A stretch of 42,492 bases of DNA from Myxococcales bacterium (GCA_021847645.1 JAJZQG010000049.1:1-42492); one strand, 5' to 3'. Shown: positions 34,740 through 42,492, numbered from the stretch's first letter. Numbers and translations are program-made. The notes: generated by a model not told the origin, from the letters alone.

Positions 34740-36854
34740 ATGAAGCTCGCTCCTGTCGTCCGCCTTGCGCCGAGCAAGCGGCCTCCGAAGAAGGCCGGCT
34801 GGAAGCGTGTGCTGTTCTTCTGGCGCAGGGACAAGGACGCGACCGCGAGCCTCACGCCCAGCGCGCCCCCGCCAACCAGCTACCGCCCGAAGGCGTCCGT
34901 CTTGTCCTCGCGCCCTGCCCCGCTCGCAGGACACCCTGGCCCGTCCGGCGATCTGCGGCTGACCCGCGACGATCCTGCGCGCGCACCGTCCGCGCCGCCC
35001 TCTCGCCCCAACCCGTTCCTGCCGTCGATCCCCTTGTCGACCGCGCCGCCCGCCCTGCGCAGCGAAGCGCCCACGCCCCTGCTGCCGCCGCAGCCCCGGC
35101 CAGCCCCGTCGGCCCCGCGTCGTTCGCGCACCGGCTCGAGCATCGCCCCGGTGGCCGCCGAGCTTCAGGTTCGCCCCACCGTGCCCATCCGCGCCATCGC
35201 CGTCGCCCACGAAACGGCCAACGCCGTGGGCACCGTGGAACTCAGCTGCTCGGCGGCCGGACTGCGCATGCACTTCGTACGCATCAGCGCCTGGTCCGAG
35301 GGCTACGTGCCCTACCCCGCCACGGTCAGCCAGAACGTCGTGGTTCCCTACGACGAGATCGCGCGCGTGATCATCGACGGCGACGGCCTGGTACACGTGG
35401 TGGTGGACCCGGGACGCACACCCTACAACCGCCTGGTGCTCGCCGGCCTGGTCCACGACGTGGCGTTCGATCACCGGACCAGCCACCGTCGCAGGGCAAA
35501 GATCGAGCGGAACGTGAGCCTGGCGGCGCTGCTGGCGTGGGTGCCGATCGCGCTGGTGGTGTCCGCGTTGTTCCCGTCGCTGTCCGGCGTGCTGGTCGCG
35601 GCACTGTCGCTGACCGTCTCGGGCATCGTGCACACGATGCGCGGCGAGATCGCCTCGCGCCTGGTGCTGTTCAACGCGCAGACGCAGACCGTGCGCGACG
35701 AGCTTCTCGCGGAGTTGTCGCTTCATCTGCCACCAGGCCGCGTGCGCGAGCAGGTGGCGTCCGCGATGCCGGCGCCGTCGGCCGCGCCAGCCGAGCTGGG
35801 CGTGCCGGACGCGGCGGAGGCGGGCAGCCTGCGAGGTCTGTTGTTCACCGCGGGCGTGGCGGCTGCCGCGGCGGTCGTGGCGATTCTCATCGGTAAGAGC
35901 CTGGTCATGTCGTCGCCCGAGCCCTCGGCGGCCAACAACGATCCCTGGGTGTCGGTGTCGGGCACCACCTTGCCGGCCGCGCAGCTTCCCGCCTCGGCCA
36001 GCGCGCCCATCCAGGCCGATCCGGTCAAGCCCAAGGTCGTGCTGCCGCCCTGCGTGTGCGAGCGCGCCGACTCGCCGCTGTGGAAGGACGGCATCCCGCG
36101 CTTGTCGGTCCTCGCACACAATCGTCCAGGCCGCACATCGCCGGAGCGTCCGTCGATGTACCCGGAAATCGCGGTGGTCAACAACACGGCAGACGACCTG
36201 AAAGACGTCGTGCTGACGGTGGACTTCCTGTACGGGGGCGGCGAAGGACGAAAGCCTCGCGTACTGGACAGCAAGGACCTGTTCTGGGAAGGTCGCCTGG
36301 GGCCCGGCAAGGCGGTCAAGTGGCGGGTGAAGGGGCGCGGCGACGACTTCCGCGTCAAGTCCTTCGTCTCGGGCATGCTGGGCGATCCCGGCGCAGGGCC
36401 TGCGTCCGCGGACGCTTTCTACGAGCTCTCGACCACGGCCAGGACGCCGTCGGTCCGCGTGCACGGCGCCAAGATGCTCGCCTATCTGGGCGACAGCCGC
36501 GTAGCCGACACGCTCGAGAAGCTGCGGCGCGCCGGGCACCCGGAGTTCGCGGACACGCTCGAGCAGATCGCCCAGGCCACGCGGCCGCTGCGTGTGTGTG
36601 GTGTGAGGGCCAATCCGGCCACTGGCGTCGAGCAGGCGCTGCGCGTCGAGGCATGCGTGTTCAACGCGGGCACCGAAGGCAAGGAGTCCCCGCTGGTGAC
36701 CGCACGGAGTCATCGCGCCGATCAAATGCGCGAGTCGCGCTGGACGGTCGAGACCACCATTGCACCCGGCAGCGGCGTGCTGACCTCGGGCATCGTGGAC
36801 GTGCCGGACGGCGACCAGGGCGACGTGCAGGTGGACATGACGGTCGAGCCGTAG
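34740..36854 (+). CDS. Large membrane protein with Pro-rich N-terminus, unknown function
   Basis: A 704-residue protein that I do not recognise. Residues 1 to about 140 are basic then Pro/Ser-rich. Residues about 145-250 are a compact beta-rich cytosolic domain with N-V-V-V-P-Y-D-E-I-A-R-V-I-I-D-G-D-G. Two membrane helices lie at about 257-300 and a third at about 366-385. The remaining 310 residues are probably extracytoplasmic: C-V-C-E-R-A-D near the start, a beta domain (V-V-N-N-T-A-D-D-L-K-D-V-V) and a helical HEAT-like stretch (A-K-M-L-A-Y-L-G-D). It is followed on the same strand by a lipoprotein (59-base gap) and a Ser/Thr kinase, so the three may form an envelope-signalling unit. Confidence 0.75.
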   Translation: MKLAPVVRLAPSKRPPKKAGWKRVLFFWRRDKDATASLTPSAPPPTSYRPKASVLSSRPAPLAGHPGPSGDLRLTRDDPARAPSAPPSRPNPFLPSIPLSTAPPALRSEAPTPLLPPQPRPAPSAPRRSRTGSSIAPVAAELQVRPTVPIRAIAVAHETANAVGTVELSCSAAGLRMHFVRISAWSEGYVPYPATVSQNVVVPYDEIARVIIDGDGLVHVVVDPGRTPYNRLVLAGLVHDVAFDHRTSHRRRAKIERNVSLAALLAWVPIALVVSALFPSLSGVLVAALSLTVSGIVHTMRGEIASRLVLFNAQTQTVRDELLAELSLHLPPGRVREQVASAMPAPSAAPAELGVPDAAEAGSLRGLLFTAGVAAAAAVVAILIGKSLVMSSPEPSAANNDPWVSVSGTTLPAAQLPASASAPIQADPVKPKVVLPPCVCERADSPLWKDGIPRLSVLAHNRPGRTSPERPSMYPEIAVVNNTADDLKDVVLTVDFLYGGGEGRKPRVLDSKDLFWEGRLGPGKAVKWRVKGRGDDFRVKSFVSGMLGDPGAGPASADAFYELSTTARTPSVRVHGAKMLAYLGDSRVADTLEKLRRAGHPEFADTLEQIAQATRPLRVCGVRANPATGVEQALRVEACVFNAGTEGKESPLVTARSHRADQMRESRWTVETTIAPGSGVLTSGIVDVPDGDQGDVQVDMTVEP

Positions 36855-36913
36855 GAGGGCCGCTGGCCGGGCGTGGTCGCGGCGTGTCCTTGAATGTGAG
36901 TCCCGAGGCCTTC

Positions 36914-38038
36914 ATGCACACATACGCTCGGACAAGTGCCGCGGCCCTGGTGACGGCATCGTGGATAGCCGCCATATCCTGCAGTCCGACCGCGCCCTCT
37001 CCGAGAGTGGCGCCGCCCCCTGCGAGCGGCGAGCCCCAGCCGCCGGCCAGCAGCCGTGCGTCCGTGTCCGCGCCAGCACCCTCTGCCAGCGTGTTTCTCG
37101 CGACGGACGCTTCGGCAGCGTCGACCGCGCCGCCGCCCGATTCCTCTGCACCGCCCGCGGCCGTCGAAGAGTGGGAATCGCCGTTCCGGTTCGAGCGCGT
37201 GCTCGAGGTGCCCGTCCGATCCCTCGCCCTCGGACGTCCGCCCTATGTGGCAGTGCTGTCCGATCAGCCGTGGATGATGGACGAGTCGGGATGGCACGAG
37301 CTGTCCCTGCCTGCAGACATAAAGATCGGCTCTCCGAACAGCCCGGTAGCGATCTTCTTCGGGCGCGACGACAAGCCGCGGATCATGGGCGCGCAGCGCA
37401 GCGTAGGTGGCAGTTGGGAGGCAGTCTACGACCGCTGGCACCAGGGCCGCTGGGAGCGCGACAAGCGCGAGATCGGGCGCCTGGCGGGGGCCCCGGCAGC
37501 CGGCTTGTACGGCGTGCTGGGCGACGAGGATCCGGAGGTCGTCTGCAAGGACGGCGACGTATGCATCATCAAGCGAAGGACCGGGTGGAAGACGATCCCT
37601 GCGCAGAAGGGATTGCTGCGCGTGTGGGTGATTGCCGGGACTGCCTACTTGCTCGGCGACGGCGGCATGAACCGGCTCGAGGGTGACGGCTGGGCCGAGC
37701 TCCCGTGGAGCTTCGAAGGCCGCGGCAAGGAGAGCGGGTTCTGGGTCGACCAGGGGCAAGGAGTGTGGGTGACGGCCGCGTCGCAGAATGCCATCTATCG
37801 CGGCCAGGGCGGGCGCTTCGTGCGCATGGACGCGCCGGTGGCCGCGCCCTCGATGATATGGGGAGGTTCGGCGGGCGACGTGTGGGTGGCCGGCAGCGAC
37901 GGAGTCGGTCATTTCGACGGGACGTCGTGGAAGCGGGTGAAGGGGTTGGCGGGTTCTTTCACGCAGGTACGAGGGCGCGGCACCACCGAGCTATGGGCCG
38001 GAGGAGCCGCGGGCCTGTGGCGCGGCACGAGGCAGTAG
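36914..38038 (+). CDS. Propeller-like lipoprotein
   Basis: A 374-residue lipoprotein; signal peptide with lipobox A-I-S-C (Cys23), then a Ser/Pro/Ala linker to about residue 85. The rest has repeated W-rich short blades (S-G-W-H-E-L, G-S-W-E-A-V, T-G-W-K-T-I, D-G-W-A-E-L, T-S-W-K-R-V), each about 40 residues apart, with G-D-V-W-V-A-G turns typical of Kelch/NHL-like propellers found in Myxococcota lipoproteins. The start at 36914 puts the lipobox at the right distance; the open frame runs far upstream within the previous gene. It ends 10 bases before the kinase gene, so cotranscription is likely. It may be an external partner of that kinase, by analogy with the cassette at 13.6-19.1 kb. Confidence 0.75.
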   Translation: MHTYARTSAAALVTASWIAAISCSPTAPSPRVAPPPASGEPQPPASSRASVSAPAPSASVFLATDASAASTAPPPDSSAPPAAVEEWESPFRFERVLEVPVRSLALGRPPYVAVLSDQPWMMDESGWHELSLPADIKIGSPNSPVAIFFGRDDKPRIMGAQRSVGGSWEAVYDRWHQGRWERDKREIGRLAGAPAAGLYGVLGDEDPEVVCKDGDVCIIKRRTGWKTIPAQKGLLRVWVIAGTAYLLGDGGMNRLEGDGWAELPWSFEGRGKESGFWVDQGQGVWVTAASQNAIYRGQGGRFVRMDAPVAAPSMIWGGSAGDVWVAGSDGVGHFDGTSWKRVKGLAGSFTQVRGRGTTELWAGGAAGLWRGTRQ

Positions 38039-38048
38039 GGGGTTATCC

Positions 38049-39359
38049 ATGGGGGCAGAAGGCACGATCGACTTCCAAGCCGGCCAGGTCATCGACGGCC
38101 GCTACCGCCTGGTCCGCAGCATCGGCGAAGGAGGCATGGCGAGCGTCTGGGAGGTCGTGGAGCTGAGCCGCAACGAGACGATGGCGATCAAGTTCCTCGC
38201 GAGCGCTTTGATGGCCTCGGCCGAGGCCCAGGCGCGCTTCGAGCGCGAGGTCAAGGCGCTGTCGAGCATCGAGAGCCCCTTCGTGGTCCGCGTGATGGGC
38301 TATGGCGTGGCGCCGGGCGCGCAGCCCTATCTGGTGCTCGAGCGGCTCGTCGGTCGCGACCTCGACGCCGTACTCGCCGACAAGCCGACGCTCGACCTGG
38401 AAGAAGTCGAATGCGTGGTTCGGCACGTCTGCGGCGCGCTGGCCATGGCGCACCGATCGGGCGTGGTTCATCGGGACATCAAGCCGGCCAACATCTTCGT
38501 CACGGGCAGCGGCGTCGAGACTATCGCCAAGCTGGTGGACTTCGGCATTGCGCGCATCGAGAGCGAAGGGGATCAGGCGCGTAAGCTCACGCGCCCGGAC
38601 GAGGTGCTGGGCACGCTCGAGTACATCAGCCCGGAGCAGTTGTTGGGCAAAGGACCGGTGGACAACAGGGCTGACCTGTACAGCCTGGGGGTGGTGGCGT
38701 ACCGCTGCCTCACGGGCCAGATGCCGTATCCGGGCGACACGCTGGGCGAGCTGCTGTTGAGCATGACCAGGCAGACCCCGGCGCCGCCGTCGCAGCACAA
38801 GCCTGGGATTCCGCCTGCCATCGATCGGTGGATGGAAAGGGCGCTGGCCCAGGAGCGCGACGCCCGCTTCCAGACGCCCGAGGAAATGGCCGATCGCCTG
38901 GTCATCGCGGTTCGATCGTTCCGTGCGCAGTTGTCGCGCGAATCGCCTGTCTTGCCAGCAAGCGCGCCCGCGGTACCGTCCTCACGCACGGCGCCGTCCT
39001 CCGGACGCGGGTCGCTGCCGTCGTGGGTCGACCGCGCCGAGGCGCCTCAGCCCTCGTGGCGCCCGCCGAGCGCCACGTCGACGACTCGTCCCGCGCAGGA
39101 CCCGACGCTGCTGCCGAGCCGCACGGCGCTGATGTTGGGCCGTACGCTGTCCAAGCTCGAGTACCTGGCGCCCAGGTGGATAGCGCCTATCCTGCGTTCG
39201 CGCGGGCGATCGACCGGCGCGACGCTCAGCGAGATGGTGCGCCAGGGCCGGCTCGCCTTCCGGCAAAGCTTGGTCGACCACCGAATGTTGTGGACCGGCA
39301 TCGCCGGCGTCGTGGCGCTCTCGGTGCTCGTAGCAGCGTTGTTCCTTGGGTTCGGCTGA
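38049..39359 (+). CDS. Tail-anchored Ser/Thr protein kinase
   Basis: A 436-residue Hanks-type kinase. The catalytic domain spans residues 18 to about 290 and is complete: G-E-G-G-M-A loop (26-31), Lys48, H-R-D-I-K-P-A-N with Asp143, DFG at 164-166, G-T-L-E-Y-I-S-P-E, D-L-Y-S-L-G. A Ser/Pro/Thr-rich linker (about 295-370) carries likely autophosphorylation sites. A single membrane helix lies at the extreme C-terminus (about 413-434) with almost no residues beyond it, so there is no external sensor domain. Signal input must come from a partner such as the upstream lipoprotein or the 704-residue membrane protein. A GGGGG tract seven bases before the ATG could act as ribosome-binding site. Confidence 0.93.
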   Translation: MGAEGTIDFQAGQVIDGRYRLVRSIGEGGMASVWEVVELSRNETMAIKFLASALMASAEAQARFEREVKALSSIESPFVVRVMGYGVAPGAQPYLVLERLVGRDLDAVLADKPTLDLEEVECVVRHVCGALAMAHRSGVVHRDIKPANIFVTGSGVETIAKLVDFGIARIESEGDQARKLTRPDEVLGTLEYISPEQLLGKGPVDNRADLYSLGVVAYRCLTGQMPYPGDTLGELLLSMTRQTPAPPSQHKPGIPPAIDRWMERALAQERDARFQTPEEMADRLVIAVRSFRAQLSRESPVLPASAPAVPSSRTAPSSGRGSLPSWVDRAEAPQPSWRPPSATSTTRPAQDPTLLPSRTALMLGRTLSKLEYLAPRWIAPILRSRGRSTGATLSEMVRQGRLAFRQSLVDHRMLWTGIAGVVALSVLVAALFLGFG

Positions 39360-39767
39360 GCGACAGACGGCTGGAGCGAGCGCAACAAGCTCCAGGATCG
39401 ACGGCCGCCCGGTGAAGCGGTGATCACGCCGGTAGCACGAACTCCAAGGCGCCGTCGTCCGGAATATCGCCCCCCGCGACAATCCTGTGCCGCAGGCCAC
39501 GAGCTTGAGTGACAATCCGTGACGTGTCGCACTTCGCAAGCGCCCTTGTCGGGTGACGACCAGGCGCCGTGCGGACCCGGCGCGAGGATAGCGGCGAACA
39601 CGGAGTGACCGGTATCCTTTCGTCAAGTGTTCTGAGGATGCCTGGAGAGCACCCAGGTCTCGCTTGACACTCTTTGTCGACCAGCGTACTCATGGAATCG
39701 GAGCGTGGTCGCTACGAGGTTCCCGAGGTCATTGCCGGCACAGCCGGTGAACACCGAGGTCGAGCGA
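39360..39767. other. Gene-poor stretch with possible gene remnant and promoter
   Basis: No intact gene is supported. On the minus strand, the frame ending at 39424 finishes with a protein-like sequence (R-G-L-R-H-R-I-V-A-G-G-D-I-P-D-D-G-A-L-E-F), but its N-terminal part is not convincing, so it may be the 3' remnant of a lost gene. On the plus strand, TTGACA at 39664-39669 is a perfect -35 match with a weak -10 TACTCA 17 bases later (39687-39692), possibly the old promoter of the following pseudogene. Imperfect inverted repeats (GTCAAG 39622-39627 with CTTGAC 39663-39668; CCTGG with CCAGG inside) surround it. Confidence 0.4.
39664..39692 (+). promoter_or_regulatory. Candidate promoter TTGACA-17-TACTCA
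   Basis: The -35 is a full consensus match; the -10 is weak. It lies 76 bases upstream of the TSP3 pseudogene start at 39768. Confidence 0.3.
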
Positions 39768-40040
39768 ATGCTAGAAGAAAAGACGGGCGCACGTCGCGTG
39801 TCAAGCTGGAGGTATTCGCGGGCAGCGGCCCGACCACTGTTAGCTCTTGTCCTCGCGCTGGCAACGTGGGCTTTTCCCAACGTGGCATCGGCGCAGACGA
39901 AGTGCTCAGGCGATGCTACGGACTGCGATGCAGACGGTGTTCCGAACAACCTCGACCCTTGCCCAGCCATTGCCGGGTAGGCATCGACCCTGAAAAATGG
40001 CTTCGAGGATGTCGACTGTTACCTTCCAGTTCTGAGGCAA
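39768..40040 (+). pseudogene. Truncated thrombospondin-type-3-repeat protein
   Basis: From the ATG at 39768 (GAGG at 39756-39759) the frame encodes a basic N-terminus, a good signal peptide (L-L-A-L-V-L-A-L-A-T-W-A-F...A-S-A-Q), and one TSP3 repeat (D-C-D-A-D-G-V-P-N-N-L-D-P-C-P). It then stops at 39978-39980. In the same frame after the stop the family pattern resumes as N-G-F-E-D-V-D-C, the usual continuation of such repeats (compare N-G-F-Q-D-E-D-G-C-P in the OmpA protein of this window). After that similarity fades. The intact ancestor was probably an OmpA/TSP3 outer-membrane protein, now cut to about 70 residues by a nonsense change and downstream decay. Confidence 0.6.
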
Positions 40041-40222
40041 GCCTTCGAGCAGCCGGGCGCCACTCCCACCCGAGCTGCCGACTCGCATCCGCTGCGATAT
40101 CGGTCCGGCGGGGGCGGTGGGAAATCAGAGTCAATGCGACCAAAACGGACGCATGCTCCCGAGCTGTGCGACCGCGGAAGGCGGTGGGCTGGTGGAGGTG
40201 TCTTGGGAATGAGGTGCTGAGC

Positions 40223-40540
40223 ATGCATAGAATCACTCGACGTCGATTTCGTTCGACTTGCGTCGGCCGTGGGTGGCTGCTGTGTGCGGCCGTACTCCCG
40301 GTGTTGTCCTGCGGAGCCTCGAACAAGAAGCAAGAACAGTACTGTGCTTACACGGTCATCAAGCTGACTTGCGAGAGCCGTGCCGACATGCAGCGCGACT
40401 TCACCGTCTGGCCCGGACGTGGAAAAGTGATCTCGATAGACGATGGGCCGTGGGAGACGACGTTGGGGCCCGGTGATTATCCCGGCCAGGAGTACGGCTG
40501 TTGTTATCTCGTGACCTATGAACCAGACGGGAGTTGGTAG
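40223..40540 (+). CDS. Small lipoprotein, tandem paralogue 1
   Basis: A 105-residue lipoprotein of unknown function. GAGG lies eight bases before the ATG. Basic N-terminus, hydrophobic core and lipobox V-L-S-C (Cys30). The mature part (75 residues) has Y-C-A-Y-T-V-I-K-L-T-C-E-S-R, V-I-S-I-D-D-G-P and a C-terminal P-G-Q-E-Y-G-C-C-Y-L-V-T block; four Cys besides the lipid-bearing one could form disulfides. It is a close paralogue of the next gene, with a 39-base stretch identical in DNA (40478-40516 and 40804-40842). The two are six bases apart. Confidence 0.7.
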   Translation: MHRITRRRFRSTCVGRGWLLCAAVLPVLSCGASNKKQEQYCAYTVIKLTCESRADMQRDFTVWPGRGKVISIDDGPWETTLGPGDYPGQEYGCCYLVTYEPDGSW

Positions 40541-40545
40541 CTGTA

Positions 40546-40866
40546 ATGGGGACGCTCAGGATGGCTCGAAGGCTCCGACGAAGCTGTGTGGGCGCCGTTT
40601 GCCTCCTGTGCGCGGCCGTCGTCCCCGGGTTGTCCTGCGGATACTCGGATAGGAAGCAGGAGGACTACTGCACCTACACGATCATCAAGGTAACGTGCGA
40701 GAGCCGCGAACAGATGCAGCAAGACTTCAAGTACTGGGCGGCGCATGGGAACGTTATCTCGATAGACGACGGGCCACGGGAAACCACATTGGGGCCCGGT
40801 GACTATCCCGGCCAGGAGTACGGCTGTTGTTATCTCGTGACCGATCAACCGGATGGGAGTGGGTGA
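40546..40866 (+). CDS. Small lipoprotein, tandem paralogue 2
   Basis: A 106-residue paralogue of the preceding protein, with lipobox G-L-S-C (Cys31) and the same cysteine layout and C-terminal block. Differences cluster in the signal peptide and in the middle (D-F-K-Y-W-A-A-H-G against D-F-T-V-W-P-G-R-G). The C-terminal block is nearly unchanged at DNA level, pointing to recent duplication or gene conversion. It begins six bases after paralogue 1 and ends three bases before the Cys-rich lipoprotein gene, so all belong to one operon. Confidence 0.7.
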   Translation: MGTLRMARRLRRSCVGAVCLLCAAVVPGLSCGYSDRKQEDYCTYTIIKVTCESREQMQQDFKYWAAHGNVISIDDGPRETTLGPGDYPGQEYGCCYLVTDQPDGSG

Positions 40867-40868
40867 AG

Positions 40869-41873
40869 ATGCATACGCTCAGGTCGGCGCGAATCCTCCC
40901 ATGGAATGGAGTTGCCGGCATCGGGCTGCTGGCGCTCGGTGGATTCTCTGGTTGCAGCTGCGGCAGCTCGGGGTCCGAGCCCGCTCCTGCCCCGGCAGGA
41001 TCCCAGGCGGGCACGAGCCAGTCGATTCCGCAAGCCGTTGACGGTTACCCCGGCTGCACCGATCCTTCGTGCTCGGAGGCGGCCCGCGCATGCGATGATT
41101 TCTTGCGTTCGGGATGTGGCAAGACGGAGTACCCCTACGATGGCCCACTGCCGGGGACCGGCATGGGCACCGACGAGTACCAGGGTGTCGTCGGTGCCTG
41201 CGCCACGGCTGTGAGAGGTGTCGTGGAGGAGCTCGTCATGGAAAACGACGAAGGTGCCGAGGATGCCGCCGACGCAGGGGCGGCTGCATCTGACGATCAG
41301 GACTTCGTCCAGAAGGCCGTTGCCTTTGAGCTGAGCAATGTCGCGCGCTGCACGCGTCGGGCGAGCGATTGCCAACAGATGGCCGATTGCATGAAAGGAA
41401 TGCACCTGCTTCCGCCGTTTCCCGCTGGAGTACCGCTGCCGCCTCCTGTCGAGGCGGGTGCTCCTGTCGCCGAACCGTACTGGGCGGTGCCCTACAAGGG
41501 TGATTCGCTCGATCCGCTCGACACGCCGAATCCGTGGGACGGCGGCGTGACCCTCATGCCGACTGACTCCCCGAGCTGTGTCGCGTGCGCGATGGATCGC
41601 TGCCCGACCTTCGCCTACTTCTGCTTCGGAGCGGAAGGCAACTCGACATACTGCCCGAACGGCGACTGCTGCCACTCGCTGCGACGATGCGTGCGGGCGT
41701 GTGGAGGCTACGAGCCGCGAGCGGCCATATCGAAGTTCTACCAGTGCCTGGCGCGATGCCAGCAAGGGCGTCCGCATGCCACACAGCAGCTCGCGAATTT
41801 GCAGAATTGCACTGATGTGGCTTGCAGGGGCTGCGACAGCTACGATGTGTCCAGTGACGGAGGCGCACCATGA
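40869..41873 (+). CDS. Cys-rich lipoprotein
   Basis: A 334-residue lipoprotein not recognised beyond its type. Lipobox F-S-G-C (Cys29), a Ser/Pro/Ala linker, then a Cys-rich N-terminal part (C-T-D-P-S-C-S-E-A-A-R-A-C), an acidic Asp/Ala segment around residue 135-145, a Pro-rich middle, and a dense C-terminal Cys cluster (C-V-A-C-A-M-D-R-C, C-P-N-G-D-C-C, C-V-R-A-C, C-L-A-R-C, C-T-D-V-A-C-R-G-C). The even number and pairing suggest disulfides rather than metal binding. The C-terminal pattern with CxxxC pairs resembles small Cys-rich modules frequent in Myxococcota surface lipoproteins. Coupled to the next gene by ATGA. Confidence 0.7.
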   Translation: MHTLRSARILPWNGVAGIGLLALGGFSGCSCGSSGSEPAPAPAGSQAGTSQSIPQAVDGYPGCTDPSCSEAARACDDFLRSGCGKTEYPYDGPLPGTGMGTDEYQGVVGACATAVRGVVEELVMENDEGAEDAADAGAAASDDQDFVQKAVAFELSNVARCTRRASDCQQMADCMKGMHLLPPFPAGVPLPPPVEAGAPVAEPYWAVPYKGDSLDPLDTPNPWDGGVTLMPTDSPSCVACAMDRCPTFAYFCFGAEGNSTYCPNGDCCHSLRRCVRACGGYEPRAAISKFYQCLARCQQGRPHATQQLANLQNCTDVACRGCDSYDVSSDGGAP

Positions 41874-42394
41874 CGGCTCTCCACGCGCCCGGGGGGAAGA
41901 CGGACGGAGCTTCGCGCAAGACGACACGCACGCGCATGCTTGTGGCACTTCCGGTTGCCGCTGCAGCGGCGGTCTTCGCGGTTCTGGGCGTCGACGGCGT
42001 GCCAGCACGAGCTCAAGCGCAAAGCGTATCGCCGCGTTCCTGGGCGGCGACCGACTATCGTGTTCCCACGCGTGACCAGGTGGTCAACGCCGGCACGCGG
42101 GTGGGGCTTGTATGCGGGCTTTCTCCCGGTGGCACCGCGGTGACGTCTTTGCTGATGCGCACGGCAAACGCGCCGACCCTCAACCCGGCCGACGCCAGCG
42201 CACTCGCGTGCATTCTCGGCGCTCCGGCCGGCGCAACATGCGATCAGCTCAAGGAGTGTTTTGGGGGTGAAGCACCGATTCCCGTCATGCCCACCTGCGA
42301 TGGCGACACGCTGCGCACGTACATTCTCGACAAGGCCGGGAGCAAGAAGGTGGCGGCCATCGCGGCGTGCCGGGCATTCGGCGCATCCTGCTAG
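41870..42394 (+). CDS. Exported Cys-containing protein ending inside the 42-bp repeat
   Basis: A 174-residue protein whose ATG overlaps the previous stop (ATGA). A basic N-terminus of about 22 residues precedes a signal peptide (M-L-V-A-L-P-V-A-A-A-A-A-V-F) with cleavage near A-R-A-Q-A. The mature part has L-V-C-G-L-S-P-G-G, L-A-C-I-L-G, A-T-C-D-Q-L-K-E-C-F and ends A-C-R-A-F-G-A-S-C. Its TAG stop at 42392-42394 is the second to fourth base of the right 42-bp repeat, so the C-terminus may have been shortened when the repeat arrived. The family is unknown. Confidence 0.6.
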   Translation: MTALHAPGGKTDGASRKTTRTRMLVALPVAAAAAVFAVLGVDGVPARAQAQSVSPRSWAATDYRVPTRDQVVNAGTRVGLVCGLSPGGTAVTSLLMRTANAPTLNPADASALACILGAPAGATCDQLKECFGGEAPIPVMPTCDGDTLRTYILDKAGSKKVAAIAACRAFGASC

Positions 42395-42432
42395 ACCACA
42401 TCCGAAAAGCCTTCCGGAAAACTAGCAGCTAG
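42391..42432 (+). repeat. 42-bp repeat, right copy (inverted relative to 122-163)
   Basis: Reverse complement of 122-163 with one mismatch. It begins CTAGACC and ends GCAGCTAG. The first CTAG supplies the stop codon of the preceding gene. Sequence beyond 42432 shows no similarity to that outside the left copy. Confidence 0.8.
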
Positions 42433-42492
42433 GAACAAGCAACAGGAACGCGAACACGGAACGCCAGCGAAGCTCGGCGGGGAAACGAAGGG

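Overview
The window looks like chromosomal DNA of a Myxococcota bacterium (class Polyangia is my best guess). This is inferred from content, not from a marker gene. The base composition is very GC-rich with strongly GC-biased third codon positions. There are two transmembrane Hanks-type Ser/Thr kinases, many lipoproteins with Asp/Ala-rich linkers, an IgGFc-binding-type lipoprotein, an OmpA lipoprotein with thrombospondin type 3 repeats, and beta-propeller proteins. No tRNA, rRNA, CRISPR array, transposase or phage gene was seen.

Layout. 1-507 has no convincing gene but holds a 42-bp repeat. 0.5-5.2 kb carries a FadL-type porin, a lipoprotein MsrA, a small beta-carbonic-anhydrase-like protein, a CrcB/FluC fluoride channel, and an ABC-2 permease coupled to a helical-repeat membrane protein. 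5.3-8.7 kb has an IgGFc-binding-type lipoprotein converging on a membrane-anchored PQQ-like propeller protein. 8.9-10.8 kb has a protein with two degenerate histidine-kinase ATPase modules followed by a receiver-only response regulator. 10.8-13.5 kb (minus) is a likely operon: a HisF-like TIM barrel that has lost both catalytic aspartates, a proline-rich tail-anchored protein with a kinase-C-lobe-like N-terminus, and a TerB-like protein. 13.6-19.1 kb (plus) is a three-gene cassette joined by ATGA overlaps: zinc-ribbon protein with six T-[MI]-[ML]-G motifs, zinc-ribbon Ser/Thr kinase with a PPC-like ectodomain, and an exported propeller protein.

19.1-28.2 kb contains a decayed endonuclease/exonuclease/phosphatase gene, a MepA-type endopeptidase, a double cyclic-nucleotide-binding protein and a striking four-gene operon. 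In that operon a two-gene unit (exported S41-like protease plus jelly-roll-like lipoprotein) is duplicated in tandem, with every junction an ATGA overlap. 28.7-30.9 kb has an OmpA/TSP3 lipoprotein with a strong terminator and a TPR/PEGA-type protein. 30.9-34.7 kb has a MetH lacking the reactivation domain, divergent from an M29-like aminopeptidase homologue. 34.7-39.4 kb has a large membrane protein, a propeller-like lipoprotein and a second Ser/Thr kinase. 39.4-42.4 kb is an accessory-looking tail: a TSP3 pseudogene, two recently duplicated small lipoproteins, a Cys-rich lipoprotein and a coupled exported protein that ends inside a second, inverted copy of the 42-bp repeat.

Most products act in or across the envelope, with sensing and phosphosignalling modules among them. 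The best candidates for something undescribed are the duplicated S41/lipoprotein operon, the HisF-like pseudoenzyme cluster and the zinc-ribbon/TMLG/kinase/propeller cassette. Functions are inferred from motifs read by eye; no database search was possible.
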